From Bacteroidia bacterium (lineage in GTDB: Bacteria > Bacteroidota > Bacteroidia > Bacteroidales > Azobacteroidaceae), in assembly GCA_025996865.1 (NCBI GenBank), contig BNTV01000119.1, positions 1 to 13,988 on the forward strand: DNA of 13,988 nucleotides. Direction: 5' to 3'. Under the pieces are notes generated by a model, which ran no database searches, was not told the DNA's origin, and saw only the letters and a list, made by a program, of their open reading frames with translations. Of the stretch, positions 8,374-13,988 are shown in pieces (position 1 is the stretch's first letter; each line of letters starts with the position of its first letter). Position numbers and translations under genes: made by a program.

Positions 8374-11256
8374 ATGAAATCACTTCGAATTATTTTCAGG
8401 GAAATAACCGGAAATAAACTGTTAGCCGAAACCCCTGATAAAAAACCGATTACTGTGGCTTGCAGCGAATCTCAATGGCAGGAATTAGACGAATTATCGC
8501 CCGTCCTCCGATCCGGGAACATATTTAATTTGCTGAATGTAAATGAATTGTCTCCTGAAACCTTAGTGGCGGAATTTTTAGTCTTCGAACCGGATTATTT
8601 GGTCGATATCAGCGCTTTGGCCGAATGTTTCCGCCCTTATGGCAACCATTTTTTGAACTATACCTTGTCGCGTTTGCAGGAAAAAGAAACCACTCCGTCT
8701 ATTTTGCTCGGAAATACAGCGAATTTTTTCATTGACGAATTGCTCAACGAAGATGCGAAAAATCCGGCGGATTATCATTCCGCAATCAAGAAAATGTTCA
8801 AAACTTCAGCTTTTGAATTTACCGCTTGCGAAGCGCTGAAAGACCGGAAAACAGAAACCGGGTTTTTCGCCGGCAGCCAAAAACATTTCGAGAATATCCG
8901 CTACGCCGTGCGGCAATTTTTCCCGAAAGCCGGTATAAACAAGGAAAAAGCGGTTTTGGAACCCTCGTTTATCTGCAATGCCCTGGGTTTGCAAGGACGT
9001 TTGGACTTGATGCTGAGCGATTATACCGCTTTTATCGAATTAAAATCCGGGAAAGCGATAGAAGACTTTCGTACCGGCGGACAATTTGTTCATTCGGCAG
9101 AGAACCATTACACGCAAATGATTCTGTATCTGGCTGTACTTGAATTTAATCTGGATTTGAAAGCCGATGATGTCCGTTCCTATTTGCTTTATTCCAAATA
9201 TCCTGTTTTGAGCAAGGAAAGCCATTCACGGAAACAGTTGCAGAAAGCTTTGCGTCTCAGGAATCAAATCACGGCTTGGGAATATGCGCTGCATACGGCC
9301 AATGACGCTTCGATTACCGATGAACTGCTCAGTAAAATCAATGCTAAAAACCTGAATACGGAAAATCTTGCGGGAAAATTCTTTGACAATTATCTGGCGC
9401 CGTCCATTGACCGTTTTTCGGTAGCTTTTTCCTGCCTGAACGAAATCGAAAAGGCCTATTTCCTGCGAGTTTACACCTTTATATTAAAAGAATTATGGCT
9501 CTCAAAAGCCGGCGAACGCGAATACGAAGGCGTGAAAAAGGCCTCAGTCTTGTGGAATGCGTTCTTTGAAGATAAGTTAAGCGCCGGCGAACTTTTGTAC
9601 GACCTGAAAATAACCGGCAACCGTGCTGCGGAAGAAGACCATACCATTCGTTTGGAAATCCCTGTGTACAAGGATTTATATCTGCCGAATTTCCGTCCGG
9701 GCGACGCTGTGGTTTTATACGAGCGAAACTCTACAGCCGATACGGTTAATAATCGCCAGGTTTTCAAGGGAGCGATTGAGTTGATGGAAGGCAATGTGCT
9801 GATAATAAGGCTTCGTTACCGGCAAAAAAATCCGCAGGTCTGGAATCTCCATGCGCTGTATGCCGTCGAACACGATTATATGGATACCATTTTTGCGGGA
9901 ATGTTTCGCGCTTTAACCGGTTTTTTACATGCCAATCAAGACAGGAAAGACTTGATATTGGGTGAAGGGCGAAAGGTACAAGCTGAAAGAAACGTTCTTG
10001 ACCCTTTACCTTTCACCTTTCACCCGGTTTTCCTCCTCATCGGCCCTCCCGGCACCGGCAAAACCTCCATCGCCCTGAAACAAATGGTGGAAACCGAACT
10101 CCAAAAAAACAAGACAAATATCTTGCTGCTTTCCTATACCAATCGCGCGGTAGATGAAATTTGCAAGGCTTTATCGGATATCAGCCAGTCGCTTCCGTAC
10201 ATCCGCGTAGGCAGTGAATTGAACTGTGCGCCGGAATTTCGTTCGCATTTATTGGAAAATTGTTTGGAGAAATGCAATAACCGTCAAGACGTGGCGGAAG
10301 TCATCAAACATTGCCGGATTTTTGTCGGAACGGCGGCTTCCATTTGGAACAAACCGGAACTGTTCACTCTGAAACACTTTGACTTAGCCATCATCGACGA
10401 AGCAACCCAACTTTTGGAGCCGCATCTTTTGGGTATTTTCTGCGCCCGGAATATTTCCGGCGAAAATGCGGTTGAGCGTTTTGTATTAATCGGCGACCAC
10501 AAACAATTGCCGGCAGTCGTCCTGCAAAGCAAGGAAGAAAGCCGGGTAAACGAACCTATCCTCAACGCTGTCGGATTGACTGATTTGAGTAATTCCCTGT
10601 TCGAACGGTTTTACCGCAAATACAGAGCGGACGGTATTACTTCCGCCTTTGACATGCTCACGCGGCAGGGACGGATGCATCCGTCCATTTCCGCTTTTCC
10701 TTCCGAACATTTTTACGACGGGCGTTTGGAATCCGTCGGTTTGCCGCACCAAATCGAGAAATGGGCGCATCGCAACCGCTTGCATTTTTATTCCATCCGG
10801 CCTTTGGAAAACGAATTTTCGGACAAAGCCAATCTGAATGAAGCGCTTCGGGTAGTAGAGATTTGTCAGGAACTGTATGATAAATGTTTGGATACCGGAA
10901 CCGTTTTTGATCCGGGCAGTATCGGAATCATCACCCCTTACCGGAGTCAGATTGCATTGATTCGCAAGAAATTACAAGAAACTGAAATAGGAGAGTTTAC
11001 CGGAATTGCCGTCGATACGGTTGAACGGTTTCAAGGCAGTCAGCGGGACACGATTATCTATTCGTTTTGTGTGAAAACGGAAAATCAATTGGCGGCTTTA
11101 CCCAATTGGATGGAGGAAAACGGTAAACGAATCGACCGCAAACTGAACGTCGCATTGACTCGTGCGCGAAAAGAATTATTTATTATTGGGAATGCAGAGT
11201 TGCTATGCAAGAATGAAATTTACTGTAAATTGATAAATTATATTGAAGCAAATTGA
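8374..11256 (+). CDS. Dna2-like PD-(D/E)XK nuclease / superfamily 1 helicase fusion
   Basis: This 960-residue protein probably unwinds and trims DNA in repair or replication. The N-terminal part carries a RecB/Cas4-type nuclease signature: Asp211 in GRLDLM, Glu222-Leu-Lys224 in IELKSGK, and a Gln248-xxx-Tyr252 helix. A beta-rich segment around 420-500 fits the barrel seen in UPF1/Dna2 helicases. The C-terminal half has the superfamily 1 motifs in order: Walker A GPPGTGKT 557-564, Walker B DEATQ 675-679, GDHKQLP 707-713, QGRMHP 765-770, ERFQGSQ 884-890 and ALTRARKEL 927-935. No clear four-cysteine iron-sulfur pattern like that of eukaryotic Dna2 is seen. The ATG at 8374 follows an A-run without a Shine-Dalgarno, and no earlier in-frame start fits. 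The gene stands alone, with no defence partner beside it. Family assignment is firm; cellular role is inferred. Confidence 0.9.
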   Translation: MKSLRIIFREITGNKLLAETPDKKPITVACSESQWQELDELSPVLRSGNIFNLLNVNELSPETLVAEFLVFEPDYLVDISALAECFRPYGNHFLNYTLSRLQEKETTPSILLGNTANFFIDELLNEDAKNPADYHSAIKKMFKTSAFEFTACEALKDRKTETGFFAGSQKHFENIRYAVRQFFPKAGINKEKAVLEPSFICNALGLQGRLDLMLSDYTAFIELKSGKAIEDFRTGGQFVHSAENHYTQMILYLAVLEFNLDLKADDVRSYLLYSKYPVLSKESHSRKQLQKALRLRNQITAWEYALHTANDASITDELLSKINAKNLNTENLAGKFFDNYLAPSIDRFSVAFSCLNEIEKAYFLRVYTFILKELWLSKAGEREYEGVKKASVLWNAFFEDKLSAGELLYDLKITGNRAAEEDHTIRLEIPVYKDLYLPNFRPGDAVVLYERNSTADTVNNRQVFKGAIELMEGNVLIIRLRYRQKNPQVWNLHALYAVEHDYMDTIFAGMFRALTGFLHANQDRKDLILGEGRKVQAERNVLDPLPFTFHPVFLLIGPPGTGKTSIALKQMVETELQKNKTNILLLSYTNRAVDEICKALSDISQSLPYIRVGSELNCAPEFRSHLLENCLEKCNNRQDVAEVIKHCRIFVGTAASIWNKPELFTLKHFDLAIIDEATQLLEPHLLGIFCARNISGENAVERFVLIGDHKQLPAVVLQSKEESRVNEPILNAVGLTDLSNSLFERFYRKYRADGITSAFDMLTRQGRMHPSISAFPSEHFYDGRLESVGLPHQIEKWAHRNRLHFYSIRPLENEFSDKANLNEALRVVEICQELYDKCLDTGTVFDPGSIGIITPYRSQIALIRKKLQETEIGEFTGIAVDTVERFQGSQRDTIIYSFCVKTENQLAALPNWMEENGKRIDRKLNVALTRARKELFIIGNAELLCKNEIYCKLINYIEAN
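9960..10025. repeat. Inverted repeat read in frame inside the helicase gene
   Basis: GGGTGAAGGGCGAAAGGTA (9960-9978) is the reverse complement, at 17 of 19 bases, of TACCTTTCACCTTTCACCC (10007-10025). The right arm is itself a short tandem of CCTTTCA. The element encodes about residues 529-551, the stretch just before Walker A, and keeps the frame open. The sequence recalls GGTGAAAGG-type intergenic repeats of Bacteroidota, so it may be a captured copy. Confidence 0.7.
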
Positions 11257-11276
11257 AATTTTCAAGAAAAAATTTC
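11255..11276 (+). other. Small A/T-rich hairpin at the helicase stop codon
   Basis: GAAATTTT (11255-11262) pairs perfectly with AAAATTTC (11269-11276) around a six-base loop, starting inside the TGA stop. It lacks a following U-run and is A/T-rich, so it is a weak terminator at best. No better terminator separates the helicase gene from the leu promoter ten bases further on, so some read-through into the leu leader is possible. Confidence 0.35.
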
Positions 11277-11285
11277 CGAAAAACC

Positions 11286-11316
11286 TTGCTGTTTCAAAAA
11301 AATATTTTTACCTTTG
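11286..11316 (+). promoter_or_regulatory. Promoter of the leu operon
   Basis: TACCTTTG at 11309-11316 matches the TANNTTTG -7 element. TTG at 11286-11288 lies 20 bases upstream. Transcription would start near 11320-11325, about 25 bases before the leader-peptide ATG at 11349. The promoter begins 30 bases after the helicase stop, so the leu genes have their own transcription start. Confidence 0.65.
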
Positions 11317-11348
11317 CCCCGTCTCAGTTAAAATTCGAAAATTACTCA

Positions 11349-11417
11349 ATGCAGAAATTATTAACATACAGGCTTTTGCTCAACAGTATTATTATTCTCT
11401 TGTGGATAACAAGCTGA
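11349..11417 (+). CDS. leuL: Leu/Ile-rich leader peptide of the leu operon
   Basis: This is a 22-codon open frame from ATG 11349 to TGA 11415-11417. It contains seven Leu (codons 4, 5, 9, 10, 11, 17, 18) and four Ile (14, 15, 16, 20), and no Val. Leu is encoded by four different codons (TTA, CTT, TTG, CTC). It sits between a good promoter and a hairpin terminator directly in front of leuA, the position and composition expected of an attenuation leader such as E. coli LeuL. It is not expected to work as a protein: translating it measures charged tRNA-Leu, perhaps also tRNA-Ile. No Shine-Dalgarno is visible, as for its neighbours. The longer overlapping frame 11243-11443 has no such features and is judged spurious. 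The symbol is given by analogy. Confidence 0.8.
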   Translation: MQKLLTYRLLLNSIIILLWITS

Positions 11418-11481
11418 AGCGGGTTCGGTATGTGATTGAGTAAATGAAGCCTTTCTCGCGTGTGCGAGGAAGGCTTTTCAA
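11372..11481 (+). promoter_or_regulatory. leu attenuator with alternative RNA pairings
   Basis: Segment 1 (GCTTTTGCT, 11372-11380, over Leu codons 9-11) can pair with segment 2 (AGCTGAAGC, 11412-11420) at 8 of 9 positions, counting one G-U. Segment 2 contains the leader stop codon. Segment 2/2' can instead pair with the terminator's 5' arm: GCGGG 11419-11423 with CTCGC 11455-11459, and TTC 11424-11426 with GAA 11446-11448. A ribosome stalled on Leu codons would cover segment 1 and favour the antiterminator; one that reaches the stop would cover segment 2 and leave the terminator to form. The pairings are read by eye; the antiterminator is the weakest part of the model. Confidence 0.65.
11447..11480 (+). 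terminator. Attenuator terminator before leuA
   Basis: AAGCCTTTCTCGC (11447-11459) pairs with GCGAGGAAGGCTT (11464-11476) over 13 positions including one U-G, closed by the four-base loop GTGT. The stem runs into CTTTTCAATTATT, a short and interrupted U-tract. It lies between the leader peptide stop (11417) and the leuA ATG (11500), so it can only control leuA and what follows. Confidence 0.85.
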
Positions 11482-11499
11482 TTATTAAAACATACGATA

Positions 11500-12993
11500 A
11501 TGGAAAATTTATTTATTTTCGACACAACTTTACGGGATGGTGAACAAGTTCCCGGTTGTCAATTGAATACGATTGAAAAGATTCAGGTAGCGCAAGCCTT
11601 GGAAAATCTGGGTGTGGATGTGATTGAAGCCGGATTTCCGGTTTCCAGTCCGGGCGACTTCAATTCGGTAGTGGAAATTTCCAAAGCGGTCACTTGGCCA
11701 ACGATTTGTGCGCTTACCCGCGCCGTAGAAAAAGACATTGATGTGGCTGCCGAAGCCTTGCAATATGCCAAACGGAAACGGATTCATACCGGTATCGGCA
11801 CTTCGCCTTACCATATTAATTACAAATTCAATTCCACACAGGATGAAATTCTGGAACGCGCCATCGCTTGCGTGAAATACGCCAAAAGGTACGTGGAAGA
11901 TGTGGAATTTTATTGCGAAGACGCCGGTCGAACAGATAATGTTTACTTGGCTCGCGTGGTGGAAGCGGTTATCAAGGCAGGCGCCACAGTGGTCAATATC
12001 CCGGATACAACCGGTTATTGCCTCCCTTCGGAATACGGTGAAAAAATCAAATTCTTGATGGAAAACGTAAAAGGTGTTCACAATGCCGTTCTTTCTACGC
12101 ACTGTCACAACGACTTGGGAATGGCTACCGCCAATACAATGGCCGGCATAATGAACGGCGCCCGTCAGGTGGAAGTAACCATCAACGGAATCGGCGAACG
12201 GGCGGGCAATACCTCTTTGGAAGAAGTCTCCATGATTTTGAAGAGCCACAAGGAATTAGCGATTGATACCAACATCAATACCCAACATATTTATCCCATT
12301 AGCCGGACAGTTTCCAGTTTGATGAATATGCCGGTTCAACCGAACAAGGCGATTGTGGGACGAAATGCTTTTGCCCATTCGTCGGGCATCCATCAGGACG
12401 GCGTATTGAAAAATCGCGAAAGCTACGAAATTATCGACCCGAAAGATGTCGGAATCGACGATAACACGATTGCATTGACGGCTCGCAGCGGTCGCGCCGC
12501 CCTCAAACACCGGCTGAGTATATTGGGCGTTGAACTTTCCCAGGAAAAATTGGATAAATTATACGAAGAATTTCTCAAGTTAGCCGACAAGAAAAAAGAT
12601 ATTACCGATGATGATGTTCTGTTGTTGGCGGGCAAAGACCGTTTGGATTCACAACGCATCAAATTAGAGTATTTGCAGGTGACGTCAGGAGTTGGCGTCC
12701 GTTCGGTGGCAAGTATCGGACTGAATATTGCAGGCGAAAAATTCGAGGCGGCAGCCTCCGGAAACGGCCCGGTTGATGCAGCCATCAAAGCTTTGAAACA
12801 GATTATCCGCCGTCAAATGACCATTCAGGAGTTTTTGATTCAGGCGATTAATAAAGGTAGCGACGATATGGGAAAAGTGCACATGCAGGTCGAACACAGC
12901 GGGGTAAATTATTATGGTTTTTCGGCGAACACGGATATTATCGCCGCTTCGGTGGAGGCTTATATTGATGCAATTAACAAGTTTGTAAAATAA
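11500..12993 (+). CDS. leuA: 2-isopropylmalate synthase
   Basis: LeuA condenses acetyl-CoA with 2-oxoisovalerate to 2-isopropylmalate, the committed step of leucine synthesis, in the cytoplasm. The 497-residue length is normal for the family. The N-terminal HMGL-like barrel begins with DTTLRDGEQ (8-16). The expected divalent-metal ligands are present: Asp13, His201 and His203 (STHCHNDLG) and Asn237 (GERAGN). A central HSSGIHQDG motif follows. The C-terminal part, from about 370, is the LeuA regulatory domain (with VTSGVG and [10 protein letters not shown]), so leucine feedback inhibition is likely in addition to the upstream attenuator. The start at 11500 fits the family N-terminus. leuC follows after 56 bases in the same direction, consistent with one operon. 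A citramalate or homocitrate synthase is possible from the fold alone, but the position beside leuC favours LeuA. Confidence 0.95.
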   Translation: MENLFIFDTTLRDGEQVPGCQLNTIEKIQVAQALENLGVDVIEAGFPVSSPGDFNSVVEISKAVTWPTICALTRAVEKDIDVAAEALQYAKRKRIHTGIGTSPYHINYKFNSTQDEILERAIACVKYAKRYVEDVEFYCEDAGRTDNVYLARVVEAVIKAGATVVNIPDTTGYCLPSEYGEKIKFLMENVKGVHNAVLSTHCHNDLGMATANTMAGIMNGARQVEVTINGIGERAGNTSLEEVSMILKSHKELAIDTNINTQHIYPISRTVSSLMNMPVQPNKAIVGRNAFAHSSGIHQDGVLKNRESYEIIDPKDVGIDDNTIALTARSGRAALKHRLSILGVELSQEKLDKLYEEFLKLADKKKDITDDDVLLLAGKDRLDSQRIKLEYLQVTSGVGVRSVASIGLNIAGEKFEAAASGNGPVDAAIKALKQIIRRQMTIQEFLIQAINKGSDDMGKVHMQVEHSGVNYYGFSANTDIIAASVEAYIDAINKFVK

Positions 12994-13033
12994 GACTTTA
13001 AAGTCCTCAAAGTCCTTAAGGTCTTTAAAGCCC
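12994..13033 (+). repeat. Imperfect 9-bp repeats and hairpin between leuA and leuC
   Basis: Four 9-base units follow each other: TTAAAGTCC (12998), TCAAAGTCC (13007), TTAAGGTCT (13016) and TTAAAGCCC (13025). GACTTTAAAGTC at 12994-13005 is a perfect palindrome. CTTTAAAGTCCT (12996-13007) also pairs with AGGTCTTTAAAG (13019-13030) at 11 of 12 positions, making a hairpin with an 11-base loop. An A-run, not a U-run, follows, so it is not a terminator for leuC. It might affect message stability or be a spacer repeat. Confidence 0.7.
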
Positions 13034-13049
13034 TAAAAAAACTAAAAAA

Positions 13050-13988
13050 ATGAGCAAAACATTATTCGACAAAATCTGGGACAAACACGTGGTAACCACA
13101 GTGGAAGACGGCCCAACGCAACTGTACATCGACCGCATGTATGTGCATGAAGTTACCAGTCCGCAGGCGTTTGAAGGCTTGCGTCGCAGGGGACTGAAAG
13201 TGTTCCGTCCCAAGCAGATTACCTGTATGCCCGACCACAACATTCCAACATTGAATCAGGAATTGCCTATTCAGGACGCCATCTCAAAAAATCAGGTTGA
13301 CACTTTGGACAGGAATGCCAGGGAGTTTGGCGTAAATTATTACCCGATAGGACATGCATTGAATGGTGTAACGCATGTGGTAGGGCCTGAAAACGGGCTT
13401 TCCCTGCCGGGAATGACTTTGGTATGCGGCGATTCGCACACTTCTACCCACGGTGCTATGGGCGCTATCGCTTTCGGTATCGGTACCAGCGAAGTGGAAA
13501 TGGTGCTTGCCACGCAATGTGTTTTCCAGTCGCGACCGAAAACCATGCGGATTACGGTAAAAAACAGTTTGAAATCGGGCGTTGGCGCCAAAGACTTGGC
13601 CTTGTATGTCATTGCAAAAATGACGACCGGAGGCGCTACCGGTTATTTCGTGGAATATGCCGGAGAAGCCGTGGAAAACCTTTCCATGGAAGGCCGTTTA
13701 ACACTTTGCAACCTATCTATCGAAATGGGCGCGCGCGGCGGAATTGTCGCTCCCGATGAAATCACGTTCGCTTATCTGAAAGGGCGTGAATTTGCTCCAA
13801 AAGGCGCTGATTGGGATAAAGCGGTAGCATATTGGAAATCCATCAAAACCGATACTGACGCCCAATTCGACAAAGAAATCATTTTCGACGCCGAAGACAT
13901 CGAACCGCGAATCACTTACGGAACGAACCCCGGCATGGGAATCGGCATTAACGAAGCGATTCCCGTTTTGAGTAGAGACGGGGCATGC
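13050..13988 (+). CDS. leuC: 3-isopropylmalate dehydratase large subunit (partial, cut by window end)
   Basis: LeuC with LeuD forms the iron-sulfur isomerase that converts 2-isopropylmalate to 3-isopropylmalate, the step after LeuA. The frame is open from ATG 13050 to the last base, 313 codons. About two thirds of a typical LeuC of roughly 465 residues is present. The protein opens with [15 protein letters not shown], followed by MPDHNIP (60-66) and the aconitase-family stretch [14 protein letters not shown] (126-139), and later MGARGG and TYGTNPG. The cysteines that normally ligate the 4Fe-4S cluster fall in the missing C-terminal third and cannot be checked. No Shine-Dalgarno is visible; an A-rich run precedes the ATG. 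leuD and leuB are expected further right but are outside the window. Confidence 0.95.
   Translation, partial: MSKTLFDKIWDKHVVTTVEDGPTQLYIDRMYVHEVTSPQAFEGLRRRGLKVFRPKQITCMPDHNIPTLNQELPIQDAISKNQVDTLDRNAREFGVNYYPIGHALNGVTHVVGPENGLSLPGMTLVCGDSHTSTHGAMGAIAFGIGTSEVEMVLATQCVFQSRPKTMRITVKNSLKSGVGAKDLALYVIAKMTTGGATGYFVEYAGEAVENLSMEGRLTLCNLSIEMGARGGIVAPDEITFAYLKGREFAPKGADWDKAVAYWKSIKTDTDAQFDKEIIFDAEDIEPRITYGTNPGMGIGINEAIPVLSRDGAC

Noticed and set aside
8374..11256. A phage-defence island centred on the nuclease-helicase
   Set aside because: The neighbours are a secreted protease and leucine biosynthesis; no partner gene, integrase or other defence gene is present.
11243..11443. 66-codon open frame overlapping the helicase end and the leu leader
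   Set aside because: It runs through the leu promoter in a different frame from the leader peptide and has no family resemblance.
11320..11500. T-box or metabolite riboswitch before leuA
   Set aside because: No T-box core motif is visible, and the Leu-rich leader frame with its terminator explains the region better.
11530..12249. 239-codon open frame on the minus strand
   Set aside because: It lies wholly opposite leuA, whose protein motifs are unmistakable; a shadow frame.

Overview
The window looks like chromosomal DNA from a member of the Bacteroidota, most likely order Bacteroidales. Three things point there. There is a giant secreted protein with a type IX secretion system (T9SS) C-terminal sorting domain. 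Promoter-like sites have the Bacteroidota form TTTG/TTG-N20-TANNTTTG. Coding starts lack Shine-Dalgarno sequences and lie in A/T-rich leaders. A T9SS cargo argues for a Porphyromonas-, Tannerella-, Paludibacter- or Dysgonomonas-like lineage rather than Bacteroides proper. I cannot name the genus.

Layout, with all genes on the + strand. (1) 1-609: A/T-rich, no convincing gene; it holds a small inverted repeat, a probable dispersed-repeat fragment and a good promoter. (2) 610-8106: one 2498-residue secreted modular protein. It has a signal peptide, an N-terminal pro-region, an Achromobacter-lysyl-endopeptidase-like serine protease with an intact triad, then PKD, cleaved-adhesin-like, BACON-like, Fn3-like and Ig-like modules, and a T9SS sorting domain. 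(3) 8107-8373: a strong hairpin terminator, then a 141-bp MITE-like element that folds on itself and abuts the next gene's start. (4) 8374-11256: a Dna2-like fusion of a PD-(D/E)XK nuclease and a superfamily 1 helicase. (5) 11257-13988: a leucine biosynthesis operon made of a promoter, a 22-codon Leu/Ile-rich leader peptide, an attenuator terminator, leuA and the first two thirds of leuC.

The clearest regulatory system is the leu leader. Seven of 22 leader codons are Leu and four are Ile. The leader stop codon lies inside an RNA segment that can pair back with a run of Leu codons, and a hairpin terminator stands just before leuA. This is the arrangement of ribosome-mediated attenuation. LeuA (2-isopropylmalate synthase) and LeuC (isopropylmalate isomerase large subunit) then catalyse consecutive steps of leucine synthesis. 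The protease/adhesin and the nuclease-helicase are separate transcription units with no evident link to leucine synthesis.

I found no CRISPR array, tRNA, rRNA, transposase or prophage gene. The more unusual points are the leu attenuator, the loss of the S1-pocket Asp expected in the protease, a lysine-rich linker carrying a 54-bp tandem duplication, half-disulfide Ig pairs, an inverted repeat read in frame inside the helicase gene, and the MITE-like element that may supply part of the helicase promoter.
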